A stretch of DNA of 64,000 nucleotides, from positions 2,623,098 to 2,687,097 of the forward strand of contig NZ_CP084528.1 of NCBI RefSeq assembly GCF_020410745.1. The letters run 5' to 3'. Below, one piece after another: positions 16,640-24,995 of this stretch. How positions within the stretch are numbered: the stretch's first letter is position 1; each line of letters starts with the position of its first letter. Under the pieces are notes generated by a model, which worked only from the letters and a program-made list of their open reading frames with translations, was not told the DNA's origin and did no database searches. The stretch is from Kaistella polysaccharea (GTDB taxonomy: Bacteria; Bacteroidota; Bacteroidia; Flavobacteriales; Weeksellaceae). The position numbers and the translations under genes were made by a program.

Positions 16640-17431
16640 TTATCGATTGCCTGACTTTGCTTTAAAGCTAAAAAGGACAACTTTTACATTTTGATCACTT
16701 AAGACAATTAAATTTCTGATAAAACTTTTAATGGAAACTTTTAAAGAATAAGTGCTTTTAATTGTAGGAGGAATATCCAGAATCCACGTGATTATTGTAG
16801 TGTTTGGAAATTTCTCTTTCAAAAAATTGTAATCATTAACATCCGAGGAGATGTAATCGATCTTTCCTGAATTTATTAATTTATTAATAATAGTAGACTC
16901 GATAATGAACTCCTCCTCTTTCATATTTGCGATATCGGGAGGTAAATAATAAGATACTTTGAAACCTTTTTTAACATATGCGTCGAGAAAAATAGGTTTC
17001 CTGGATTCAACAATTATATTTTTATTATTTATATTTAATTTTTTAACTATCGAATCTAATTTGATTGAAGATTGGTGGTAATTAGATTCATTCAAATTTT
17101 TGAAATCTAGCCAGAGACCGAAATTATTGTATTCTTTTTTAGATTTCAAAAAATCAAATAATTTTAAATTAATTGATTCCGCAGGTGGATGATTGACATC
17201 AAAACTATTGTTTAAATCGTTAAAAACAAGATCAAGCTCTACTCCTGAGAATAAATCACGAGCTTCTTCGTATTTCTCAATACTATTAACTCTATGAGCC
17301 CATATTTTAGAAGAAAAGAAAAACTTGAAGAAATAAATTTGAAAATTTAAAATTAGAAAGCAGAGAAACATAAAAATTATTACTGATAACAATTTTATTT
17401 TATTATTTTTTACTATTGAATAAAATGTCAT
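16640..17431 (-). CDS. Membrane-anchored GDPD/PLC-like TIM-barrel protein
   Basis: A 263-aa protein with one N-terminal transmembrane helix (about 13-35), the remainder probably outside the cytoplasm. Although divergent, it keeps the catalytic layout of glycerophosphodiester phosphodiesterases: A-H46-R47 after the anchor, E65-x-D67 in GVELDLVF, and H81 in DVNHPP. Later segments (FGLWLDFKN, IIVESRKP, YISSD) fit the beta strands of a TIM barrel. The start overlaps the end of the phosphoethanolamine transferase gene by 29 nt, so the two are translationally linked and probably act on the same envelope lipid or glycan. The region is very AT-rich. Substrate unknown. Confidence 0.65.
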   Translation of the reverse strand: MTFYSIVKNNKIKLLSVIIFMFLCFLILNFQIYFFKFFFSSKIWAHRVNSIEKYEEARDLFSGVELDLVFNDLNNSFDVNHPPAESINLKLFDFLKSKKEYNNFGLWLDFKNLNESNYHQSSIKLDSIVKKLNINNKNIIVESRKPIFLDAYVKKGFKVSYYLPPDIANMKEEEFIIESTIINKLINSGKIDYISSDVNDYNFLKEKFPNTTIITWILDIPPTIKSTYSLKVSIKSFIRNLIVLSDQNVKVVLFSFKAKSGNR

Positions 17432-19013
17432 AATCTATATTCTTTTTTTTTGATATTTTCCTCTGTTTAAAAACAAAATTTTTATTAACTAGACTTTTCG
17501 TAGAATCAAATTCTTTAAAAGATAAACTTGAGAGATCACTTAAGGTATATAATAAATTATCAGTTACATATTTACGGTCCGTGTCAAAGATAAATTTATT
17601 TTCTTCCATTTTAAATTTTTCTGAACGCCAAAGAATAAATGGTATGTCATACATCGGTTTGGTGCCTTTTTCATTTGAATGACTAGACATATCAATCGTT
17701 TCGTAAACATCTTCACCATGATCAGAAAAGTATAACACATACGATTTTGACTTTGTTTTTTCAACTTCCTTAATTATTTCACTTATGATAAAATCATTAT
17801 ATAAGATCGCATTATCATAATTATTTATGGCTTCGTACGCGTTGCGATGATTAAATTTGGTTACAGGTTGTGATATATATTTTTGAAAAGAGGCAGGATA
17901 CCTATTCTCGTATTCACCATGGGTTCCCATAAGGTGAATAATAACTAGTTTTTTATTATTCTCCTGTTTTAATATATCTTTTAAAGGATCTAAGACCTTA
18001 TTATCTAATGACTTATCTGTTGTGTTAACAAATATTTGTTCATCGCAATTTTTTGACAATATTGTCGTAGTGGTTTCAAAAATACCCATTGGCATCTGAT
18101 TAGATAGCCAATACGTTTTAAAACCAGCCTTGTTAAATAGTTGAATTACTGATCCGTCAAATTTTCTATCTGGAAATTCTTGCGAGGCTAAAGTCAAAAC
18201 TTTTTCTAAAGAGGAAATAGTATTTGTGTGGGGTGAAATAATATCCTTAAAGATAATCAAGTTCTCTTTTATTTTATACAGGACGGGATTATTTTCTCTA
18301 TAATAACCATATAGTTGCATATGATGTCTGGTGGTAGACTCACCGATAATTAAAACCGAAATTTCATCTTTGCTACTACTGTTATATCTTACTTGAGAAA
18401 AATCTCCTCCAAATTTATCTTCTGTAACTTCATTAAACATTTTTTTATCGTGCTGATAATTACTTAGGGCCGTATAAAATAAATGAGGGAATGTATTTGC
18501 TCTTATGTTGTTATTTATGAGTAAACCAAAAATTATTAATAAGGCAGAAAAACTATATTTTAATTTTATTTTGCTGTTTGAATTGTATACTTTTAAAAAA
18601 ACACTAATAAATGCGGCTACCATTAATACTATAAAGATGACTGTTATGGTAAAGTCAATATACATTGATAAAAACTCAGTTGTTTCGCTGGTGTTTGATT
18701 CAAAAATAATAAAGAAAGTAGATGACATAATATCATCATTAAAAAGATAGAAGTGCGTGATCTGAATAAACATTACAATATTAAAAAAAATAACACCTAT
18801 TGACTCTAAGAATAGATTTAATTTTCTGTTCGTAAAAAGATTGGCGGCAAAAATAATTATTAAGGCTAAAATAATATTTCCAAATATTTTATTAAAATCA
18901 AGATCATTAATTTTAAAAATAATTAACAAGAGGATAGGAAACCAAAATCCTATCCTCAGAAGTATAATCTTAAAAATTTTATTATTAAATAATGGTGATT
19001 GCAGTAGTTTCAA
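17403..19013 (-). CDS. Phosphoethanolamine transferase (EptC/CptA-like sulfatase-fold)
   Basis: A 536-aa inner-membrane enzyme. About five transmembrane helices occupy the first 175 residues, followed by a periplasmic alkaline-phosphatase/sulfatase domain. It carries IIGESTTRHHMQLYGY (222-237), with probable nucleophile T227 and metal ligand E225, then HLMGTHGEY, NAYEAINNYDNAI, YFSDHGEDVYE and SHSN. The IGEST form is typical of EptC/CptA enzymes, which move phosphoethanolamine from phosphatidylethanolamine onto lipid A core sugars or other surface glycans. Such changes can alter charge and cationic-peptide resistance. It is co-oriented and overlapping with a GDPD-like gene. Base composition is far more AT-rich than the neighbours, suggesting horizontal acquisition. 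Confidence 0.9.
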   Translation of the reverse strand: MKLLQSPLFNNKIFKIILLRIGFWFPILLLIIFKINDLDFNKIFGNIILALIIIFAANLFTNRKLNLFLESIGVIFFNIVMFIQITHFYLFNDDIMSSTFFIIFESNTSETTEFLSMYIDFTITVIFIVLMVAAFISVFLKVYNSNSKIKLKYSFSALLIIFGLLINNNIRANTFPHLFYTALSNYQHDKKMFNEVTEDKFGGDFSQVRYNSSSKDEISVLIIGESTTRHHMQLYGYYRENNPVLYKIKENLIIFKDIISPHTNTISSLEKVLTLASQEFPDRKFDGSVIQLFNKAGFKTYWLSNQMPMGIFETTTTILSKNCDEQIFVNTTDKSLDNKVLDPLKDILKQENNKKLVIIHLMGTHGEYENRYPASFQKYISQPVTKFNHRNAYEAINNYDNAILYNDFIISEIIKEVEKTKSKSYVLYFSDHGEDVYETIDMSSHSNEKGTKPMYDIPFILWRSEKFKMEENKFIFDTDRKYVTDNLLYTLSDLSSLSFKEFDSTKSLVNKNFVFKQRKISKKKNIDYDILFNSKK

Positions 19014-19233
19014 GCGTTCATAGTTTTTGCGTTAAAATCCAAATTTTAAATTTTTAAATGCTAAAAGTGGTCTAAGTAGTTAAACCTTTTGAGACGATTT
19101 AGATATATGTTTTAATAAATTTTAATCACAAATGATTGCGTCTTTTGTGTATCATAAATGTATTAAATTATTCCCAAACTAAAATAATTAATTTTTTCTC
19201 GAAAAGAATTCATCAGTTTTTAAGTGTAAAAAA

Positions 19234-19258
19234 AATCCACTGAATTAATCAGTGGATT
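19234..19258 (-). terminator. Terminator after transketolase C-terminal subunit gene
   Basis: The perfect 10-bp stem AATCCACTGA (19234-19243) pairs with 19249-19258 across a 5-nt loop. Reading on the minus strand, a T8 run follows. It terminates the gene ending at 19310. Confidence 0.8.
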
Positions 19259-19309
19259 GGTCTTTTATCTAGAAGCGAAGCGATCTATCATCTCTTCGTC
19301 TTTTTGAAA

Positions 19310-20257
19310 TTATCTCTTCATAATTCTCTTCACAGCTGCCTGTACCGCGTCAGAATCAATTCTATATTTTTTCATTAATTCTGCTGGGGTTGCAGATTCT
19401 CCGAAAGTGTCATTTACGGCTACGAATTCTTGGATAGTTGGTCTTTTTCTGGACAACATTCCGGCTACGGATTCTCCTAAACCACCGATGTAGTTGTGTT
19501 CTTCGGCAGTTACGATTCTTCCTGTTTTTTCTACCGATTTTAAGATAATTTCTTCGTCTAAAGGTTTGATCGTGTGAATGTTGATGACTTCACAAGAGAT
19601 TCCTTCTTTCTCTAAAGCATCTGCAGCCAATAAAGATTCCCAAACTAAATGTCCGGTTGCTACGATGGTGACGTCGGTTCCTTCCTGAAGCATAATTCCT
19701 TTTCCGATTTCGAAAGGCATATCTTCCGGAATGAATACTGGAACAACTGGTCGTCCGAATCTTAAATAAACCGGTCCTTCGAAATCTGCGATGGCAAGAG
19801 TTGCTGCTTTGGTTTGGTTATAATCACAAGTGTTGATTACGGTCATTCCCGGAAGCATTTTCATCATTCCGATGTCTTCTAAAACCTGGTGTGTTGCGCC
19901 ATCTTCACCCAAAGTTAATCCTGCGTGAGAGGCACAAATTTTTACGTTTTTATTGGAGTAAGCGATCGACTGACGAATCTGGTCATAAACTCTGGACGTA
20001 GAGAAGTTGGCGAAAGTTCCCGTGAACGGAATTTTTCCGTTGATGGTTAAGCCGGCTGCGATTCCCATCATATTGGCTTCTGCAATCCCGACCTGGAAAA
20101 AACGTTCTGGTGCTTTTTCAATGAATTTCTCCATCTTCAAAGATCCGATAAGGTCGGCACAAAGTGCTACGACATTTGGGTTTTTATCTGCCAATTCTGC
20201 TAATCCAGCGCCGAATCCGCTTCTGGTATCTTTTTGTTCTGTGTATGTATATTTCAT
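19310..20257 (-). CDS. Transketolase, C-terminal subunit
   Basis: The pyrimidine-binding and C-terminal domains of transketolase as a separate 315-aa polypeptide. It has the conserved VGIAEANMMGIAAGL segment (catalytic glutamate of the thiamine diphosphate site) and the LTLGEDGATHQVLEDIG segment that binds donor sugar. With the N-terminal subunit (20705-21556) it should form the alpha2beta2 enzyme that moves C2 units in the non-oxidative pentose phosphate pathway. Split transketolases are common in Bacteroidota. What is unusual is the 447-bp gap between the two genes, filled with repeat-like sequence. Confidence 0.93.
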   Translation of the reverse strand: MKYTYTEQKDTRSGFGAGLAELADKNPNVVALCADLIGSLKMEKFIEKAPERFFQVGIAEANMMGIAAGLTINGKIPFTGTFANFSTSRVYDQIRQSIAYSNKNVKICASHAGLTLGEDGATHQVLEDIGMMKMLPGMTVINTCDYNQTKAATLAIADFEGPVYLRFGRPVVPVFIPEDMPFEIGKGIMLQEGTDVTIVATGHLVWESLLAADALEKEGISCEVINIHTIKPLDEEIILKSVEKTGRIVTAEEHNYIGGLGESVAGMLSRKRPTIQEFVAVNDTFGESATPAELMKKYRIDSDAVQAAVKRIMKR

Positions 20258-20704
20258 GAGGATTTTACATTTTTTTTAATGGACTCATGGAACCTTGCGG
20301 TTTCATGACTTTTTTAGTGTTTTGGTTTCTCGAATTACTTCGAATTTTGATTGATGTTCCGTAATTAAATTACTAAAATTTTTTTAACGCAAAGGGCGCA
20401 AGGTTTTTTTATAAATATGTTTTTAATTACGTTCGCAAAGGCGTTTGACTTCGTCGAATCTTCGATTTCACTTAGCAAAGTTCTCAAAGAGTTTTATTTA
20501 TTGCGAACCATTATAATTACTTTTTAATAAGGAGTTTTCTAATCTTAAATAATCTGCAGCCCGGCCTGAGTGGAGCTCTTTTTAATTGGTGGCTGAGCTT
20601 GTCGAAGCCAGCAATTAAAAAAGCGGGAACGGAGGACGGAAATGTCTGCCATAAATCTCACTGCATTAGACATTCGACGTAGTCAAATGTCTGCCCAAAT
20701 TATT
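20258..20704. repeat. Repeat-filled gap between the two transketolase genes
   Basis: No coding frame is supported here. Two blocks resemble dispersed intergenic repeats that I recall from Chryseobacterium-type genomes. One, at about 20390-20515, alternates around GCAAAG words (CGCAAAGGGCGCAAGG, then TCGCAAAGG). The other, at about 20556-20660, is GC-rich and starts GCAGCCCGGCCTGAGTGGAG, ends near GCGGGAACGGAGGACGG, and has an internal inverted repeat (TTTTTAATTG at 20579-20588 with CAATTAAAAA at 20611-20620). The repeat identity is recollection. A copy search of the genome would decide it. Confidence 0.5.
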
Positions 20705-21556
20705 TTAGTAATCAGCCGGCGCTTCTAAATACAATTGTTTGAAAGCGTTATCCAGTTGCTCATCGCTAGGCGCTTTTCCGTGCCATGCGTGAGTTCCCAT
20801 CATAAAATCTACACCATGTCCCATTTCGGTATGCAATAGAATACACACGGGTTTTCCCTGACCGGTTTCTGCTTTTGCTCTTTCCAGAATCGCGATTACG
20901 GCTTCTAAATCGTTTCCGTTTTTCTCGTTTAAAACGGTCCAGCCAAACGCTTCCATTTTAGCATGTAGGTTTCCTAAATCTAAAACATCATCGGTGTCGC
21001 CATCAATCTGACGTCCGTTGTAGTCAATGGTTGTAATTAAATTATCTACCTTTTTAGCAGCGGCAAACATAAATGCTTCCCAGTTTTGACCTTCCTGCAA
21101 CTCGCCATCGCCTTGTAAAACATAGACCAAGCTTTCATCACCGTCTAATTTTTTACCTAAAGCGGCACCAATTGCAACCGACAATCCTTGACCCAAAGAA
21201 CCTGAAGCGACTCTGATCCCCGGAAGATCGTCATGCGTGGTTGGATGTCCCTGCAATCTGGTTCCCAATTTTCTGAACGTTGCCAATTCTGCAACGGGGA
21301 AAAAATCGAATCTTGCTAAAGTGGAGTAGAATACGGGCGAAATGTGTCCGTTGGAAAGAAAGAAAAGATCTTCGTTTTTTCCTTCCATGGTGAAAGGACG
21401 TTTGTAGTTCATCACTTTCCCGTACAATGCGGTGAAGTATTCGGTACAGCCCAAACTTCCGCCGGGATGACCGGAATTCACGGCGTGAACCATTCTCAAA
21501 ATGTCTCTTCTAATTTGTGTGGTCAGAGATTTCAGCTCTTCAATCGATTTACTCAT
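20705..21556 (-). CDS. Transketolase, N-terminal subunit
   Basis: The thiamine-diphosphate-binding half of transketolase, 283 aa. Its hallmarks are VNSGHPGGSLGCTEYFTAL (about 26-44), QGHPTTHDDLPG, SGSLGQGLSVAIGAALGKKL and the GDGELQEGQNWEA diphosphate/metal motif, with NDxxN-like DYNGRQ following. It works with the C-terminal subunit encoded downstream at 19310-20257. Both are on the minus strand, but 447 nt of repeat-like DNA separate them. The subunits may therefore be made from one long transcript or from separate promoters. Confidence 0.93.
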   Translation of the reverse strand: MSKSIEELKSLTTQIRRDILRMVHAVNSGHPGGSLGCTEYFTALYGKVMNYKRPFTMEGKNEDLFFLSNGHISPVFYSTLARFDFFPVAELATFRKLGTRLQGHPTTHDDLPGIRVASGSLGQGLSVAIGAALGKKLDGDESLVYVLQGDGELQEGQNWEAFMFAAAKKVDNLITTIDYNGRQIDGDTDDVLDLGNLHAKMEAFGWTVLNEKNGNDLEAVIAILERAKAETGQGKPVCILLHTEMGHGVDFMMGTHAWHGKAPSDEQLDNAFKQLYLEAPADY

Positions 21557-21611
21557 TATATAGATTTATTTGGACGCGAATTTACAAATTTTTGATGGGT
21601 TTGGGAAATGA

Positions 21612-21640
21612 AAAAATCCGGCCTTTTGCGCCGGATTTTT
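21612..21640 (-). terminator. Terminator after the 136-aa secreted-protein gene
   Basis: The stem ATCCGGC (21616-21622) pairs with GCCGGAT (21630-21636) over a 7-nt loop, flanked by A/T runs that give a T run on the minus strand. It lies between the gene ending at 21658 and the transketolase start. Confidence 0.8.
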
Positions 21641-21657
21641 GTTTTTAATTTAAATAT

Positions 21658-22170
21658 TTAGCAGCCTTCATTGAAATAAATCATGACTTCGACCATGATA
21701 TTGTCAACCAGTTTGAAGGAGAGTTCGGTACGCGCGTCCAGATCGCCGAGTTTAAAATAACTTGTTGTTTTGGATGGGCCCTTTTCGTTCCAGTCTTGAT
21801 TCACAGAAAAATTCGCGTAATCTTTGTATGCGTTTATCAGTTCGTTTCTGGAGCTACCGACACCCATTCCACTTTTGGTTCGGAATTTTTTACTTTTTGT
21901 GCTTAAGACTTGAATCGTTTCCGTGTTTGCCTGATTTTCTCCGGCATAACCTTCATAGGCAGTAATGTCGACTTTTTCTCCATAATAATTTACCTGATTT
22001 CGCTGTTCATAATTGTCAGTTTTCTGGAATTTACTTTTCGACAATTTTTCCGCATCTTCTTTTTTCATAAAGATCTTGTACTCGCCAATTCTGAGCGTGG
22101 AGAGTTCGAAATTTTGGGCGAAAATGAAGGTTGAGAACAGAAACAGGATTAGGATCGCAATATTTTTAAT
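21658..22170 (-). CDS. Secreted hypothetical protein lacking a normal start codon
   Basis: I do not recognise the family. The ATG-started frame (from 22068, 136 aa) begins MKKEDAEKLSKSKF. The same frame stays open for 34 more codons upstream and reads IKNIAILILFLFSTFIFAQ, a textbook signal peptide. That region has no in-frame ATG, GTG or TTG before the TAA at 22188-22186. The possible starts are ATT at 22170 or internal CTG codons. Either a rare start is used, or the true start codon was lost (the position one would expect, 22179-22177, reads ACC). The mature part contains Gly/Ser-rich and aromatic stretches and ends in NEGC. A terminator follows. Confidence 0.55.
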   Translation of the reverse strand: MKNIAILILFLFSTFIFAQNFELSTLRIGEYKIFMKKEDAEKLSKSKFQKTDNYEQRNQVNYYGEKVDITAYEGYAGENQANTETIQVLSTKSKKFRTKSGMGVGSSRNELINAYKDYANFSVNQDWNEKGPSKTTSYFKLGDLDARTELSFKLVDNIMVEVMIYFNEGC

Positions 22171-22272
22171 AGTCTTGGTTTGGTTTTAGTTGCCTTGCTA
22201 AATTATGATTTTTGAGGGTCTTAAGGATCGAAAAAAATGTGGATCTTTAGCGAGAATTATTTGTTTTCTCAG

Positions 22273-22305
22273 AACCTTGTCAAGGTTTTAAACCTTGACA
22301 AGGTT
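22273..22305. repeat. Palindromic dispersed repeat, copy 2 (perfect)
   Basis: AACCTTGTCAAGGTT (22273-22287), TTA spacer, AACCTTGACAAGGTT (22291-22305). Each half is a palindrome around its central base, and the two halves are exact complements of each other. Related copies lie at 14643-14675 and 15336-15368. Confidence 0.9.
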
Positions 22306-22387
22306 AATTCAGTCTGTATTACAAAATTTAAGATTGACTTCAATTTATAGTGAACATCAATGACTTATGTTTCTATAAAAATAGAAA

Positions 22388-22411
22388 AATCGGTTGAAAT
22401 ATCAACCGATT
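22388..22411 (-). terminator. Terminator after the sodium:solute symporter gene
   Basis: AATCGGTTGA (22388-22397) pairs perfectly with 22402-22411 across a 4-nt loop and is followed on the minus strand by T5. Confidence 0.8.
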
Positions 22412-22436
22412 TAAAATATTTAGTTTTCAATAATTT

Positions 22437-23996
22437 CTATTTCTTCCGAATCAACCACAACCCAATAAAAGTCAGCAAACCATTAATAATAATTAATTCT
22501 ACGCCGATTTTATAATCGCTGTTGTGCGTCACAAAATAATTGATTAGCCAAGTTAAAACCGGCGAAACTAAAGTCACAGCCAGAATTCCGTATTTTTTAA
22601 CAATCTGATATTTCGTTAAAATCCCAAAAGCAAAAAGTCCCAACAGTGGTCCGTACGTGTAGCCCGCAATTTCCATGATCAAATACACGATCGACTTATC
22701 ATTGATGGCTTTGAAAACCATGATCAACACAAAGAAAATAACGGTGAAAATCAAGTGGATGGTCATTCTGGTTTTCTTCTTTTGCTTTTCTGTTTTCTCT
22801 TTATTTTCGTTCATGTTTAATAAATCAACACAGTATGAACTGGTAACTGCAGTCAACGCGCCGTCCGCAGAAGGGAAAAGCGCCGATATTAAACCGATAA
22901 TAAAAATGACGGAAATAAAGAGTGGAAAGTAGCCTTGCAGTGAAAGTGCGGGAAACAAATCATCTCCCATTATATTATTAATTACTCCTGTTGAAGCATC
23001 TTTAAAACCAAAAGCATTGGTAACACTTTCCTGTCCGTTCACAACGTTTACAATCTCGCCATAAACCGCCCCATTTTCCATGGAGAAAAGATACAGTAGT
23101 CCACCCAAAAATAAGAAAGCAAGATTCACGATTAATAAGGTTACGGCGAAAGTCAGCATGTTCTTTTTCGAATTATGCAGATTGTCAACCGAAATGTTTT
23201 TCTGCATCATTTCCTGATCCAAACCTGTCATGGCAATGGTAATAAACATTCCACCCAAAATTGTTTTCAGGAAAAATGTTTTCGAATTGACATCAAAATT
23301 GATAAAATGCGTGTAATCTTTTTCGGCAAGAACAGTGTATGCTTCGCCCGCCGAAAGATTCAATTGCGATAAGATAAAGACGATACAACCGATTAAACTG
23401 ATGATCATAAAGGAAGTTTGCAGCGTATCGGTAATTACAATGGTTTTCACACCACCTTCAAAAGTATAGAGCAAAACCATAATTAAAATCACTGCAGCGG
23501 TTACCCAAAAAGGAATCCCTAAACCTTCTAAAAGGAAGATCTGCAAAACATTTACCACCAAAAATAATCTTGCTGTTGCTCCGATTGAGCGGGAAATAAT
23601 AAAAAATATAGAGCCAATTTTATGCGCTTCTACATTAAATCGCCGTCCGAGATAAGTATAAATCGACGTCAGGTTCATTTTGTAATAAAGCGGTAAAAGC
23701 ACGAAGGCCACAATAAAGTAGCCAATAAAAAATCCAATAACGAGCATATAATATTCAAAGCCACCAAAGGCATAATCGCCGGAAGTCATCTTCCCGACCG
23801 TTCCTGGCACCGAAATAAACGTCACGCCACTCAAACTCGTCCCAATCATCCCGAAAGCCACCAACCACCATTTACTTTTTTTGTTTCCGATGAAAAAAGA
23901 CTGGTTATCCGCATTCCTGCTCGTAATATAGGAGATCACTAAAAGCCCGATAAAATAGGCGAAAACAAATAAGAGTAAAATAGTTCCTGTGTTCAT
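22437..23996 (-). CDS. Sodium:solute symporter
   Basis: A 519-aa symporter of the SSS (SLC5) family with about 13 transmembrane helices. Family signatures are GNKKSKWWLVAFGMIGTSLSG in the first helices, FGGFEYYMLVIGF, TFEGGVKTIVITDTLQT near residue 180-200, and ALFPSADGALTAVTSSYCVDL around 370-390. The substrate cannot be fixed; Bacteroidota members are often near sialate or sugar genes, but there is no such neighbour here. It stands alone, with its own terminator. A charged cytoplasmic loop (EKTEKQKKKTR) follows the 390 region. Confidence 0.92.
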   Translation of the reverse strand: MNTGTILLLFVFAYFIGLLVISYITSRNADNQSFFIGNKKSKWWLVAFGMIGTSLSGVTFISVPGTVGKMTSGDYAFGGFEYYMLVIGFFIGYFIVAFVLLPLYYKMNLTSIYTYLGRRFNVEAHKIGSIFFIISRSIGATARLFLVVNVLQIFLLEGLGIPFWVTAAVILIMVLLYTFEGGVKTIVITDTLQTSFMIISLIGCIVFILSQLNLSAGEAYTVLAEKDYTHFINFDVNSKTFFLKTILGGMFITIAMTGLDQEMMQKNISVDNLHNSKKNMLTFAVTLLIVNLAFLFLGGLLYLFSMENGAVYGEIVNVVNGQESVTNAFGFKDASTGVINNIMGDDLFPALSLQGYFPLFISVIFIIGLISALFPSADGALTAVTSSYCVDLLNMNENKEKTEKQKKKTRMTIHLIFTVIFFVLIMVFKAINDKSIVYLIMEIAGYTYGPLLGLFAFGILTKYQIVKKYGILAVTLVSPVLTWLINYFVTHNSDYKIGVELIIINGLLTFIGLWLIRKK

Positions 23997-24362
23997 TTTT
24001 GAAAAATTATGAGCAAATATAGTTTTTTTTGGTAGGATTTAGGCGCCTGTTTGCCTACATCGAATAGGAAATTTTTATTTTCTGGAGCGCCTGTTTACGC
24101 CTTTCGTTCCCCCAGATTTTACATCGTGATCCACTCATACCAGAATGTGGTTCGCCGATTCAAATAAAAAAAATAAAAAAGTAGTGAGGCAAGTCGGAGC
24201 TCAGATTTTCGCTTCTTTCTTAGTGTTTCAACATAACAAAACCTTTCAGTATTTCCTGAAAGGTTGATTTTATAAATACAGATTCCAAAAGTTAAAAAGA
24301 AGGTCTTTTTGCTTCTTTTATAATGAGCTTATGCAATTTGGAAAACAGTTTATCAAGTAATA
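23997..24362. other. Intergenic region without a gene
   Basis: The 366-bp gap contains a GC-richer block (about 24047-24205) with the word GCGCCTGTTT repeated at about 24050 and 24093, then two hairpins near the 3' side. It has no coding frame with protein-like composition. The block resembles other repeat-like spacers of the window. Confidence 0.45.
24240..24265. terminator. Hairpin between symporter and acetyltransferase genes
   Basis: AACCTTTCAG (24240-24249) pairs exactly with 24256-24265 over a 6-nt loop. T-rich sequence is present on the plus side (GATTTT) and weaker on the minus side. A second weak hairpin (24294-24302 with 24312-24319) lies closer to the minus-strand acetyltransferase genes. 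Confidence 0.6.
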
Positions 24363-24635
24363 TTACGCTAAAACATCTTGAAATTCCGGTGTTTTATCAA
24401 TCGTTTTCTTCGCATACGAACAGCTGGGAATTACTTTGTAATTGTTTTTTCTGGCATATTCTACAGCTGCCTTTACGAGTTCTTTTCCCAAACCTTTGCC
24501 CCCAAATTCTTCATCAACTTCGGTGTGAATTATTTCAATCGTAGAGTCATCTGTTTTTTGGAAATTTAATAATCCTGCTTTTTTACCGTCTTCTGAAATT
24601 TCGAAATTATTTTCGTTTTGTTTTATTTCTGTCAT
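24363..24635 (-). CDS. GNAT-type small acetyltransferase (YjdJ-like), copy A
   Basis: A 90-aa minimal GNAT fold of the Acetyltransf_CG type (YjdJ/GTLF3B-like). IIHTEVDEEFGGKGLGKELVKAAVEYA provides the acetyl-CoA pyrophosphate loop (GGKGLGKEL), followed by KVIPSCSYAKKTI with the conserved cysteine of this subfamily. The acceptor is unknown. It lies 69 nt downstream of a paralogous gene of similar length in the same orientation, indicating tandem duplication and a shared transcript. Confidence 0.9.
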   Translation of the reverse strand: MTEIKQNENNFEISEDGKKAGLLNFQKTDDSTIEIIHTEVDEEFGGKGLGKELVKAAVEYARKNNYKVIPSCSYAKKTIDKTPEFQDVLA

Positions 24636-24704
24636 ATTTTTTATTTTTTAATTAATTTACTTTCGATTCACAATTTTATCTCAATTCGATCTTTAATGTA
24701 TTTA

Positions 24705-24995
24705 CTAGTTTTTCTCGTAAACATCATTATAACTCGCATCATTTTCGAATACATCTTTCGCAAAACTACAGGTTGCACTTATCTTTTTCTGATGGTCTCT
24801 TGCATATTTTACAGCGGTATTCAACAAGTCGGTGGCGTACCCTTTGTCTTCAAATTCTTTCTTCACTTCAGTACTGAAGATGTTAAATTTTGATTCATTT
24901 AACCAGTAATATTGCATTTTTCCAATTTCTTCTCCATCTTCTGTTAAAGTCCATCTGCCATTTAACTCTTTTTCGGTTCTTTCAATATTTGCCAT
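24705..24995 (-). CDS. GNAT-type small acetyltransferase (YjdJ-like), copy B
   Basis: A 96-aa paralogue of the downstream 90-aa protein. It keeps the overall pattern (NIFSTEVKKEFEDKGYATDLLNTAVKYA, then KISATCSFAKDVF). The acetyl-CoA loop, however, reads EDKGYATDL rather than GGKGLGKEL, with the first Gly pair replaced, so cofactor binding may differ. The late SFAK segment with its cysteine is retained. The two copies are well diverged, which argues for an old duplication rather than a recent one. Confidence 0.85.
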   Translation of the reverse strand: MANIERTEKELNGRWTLTEDGEEIGKMQYYWLNESKFNIFSTEVKKEFEDKGYATDLLNTAVKYARDHQKKISATCSFAKDVFENDASYNDVYEKN

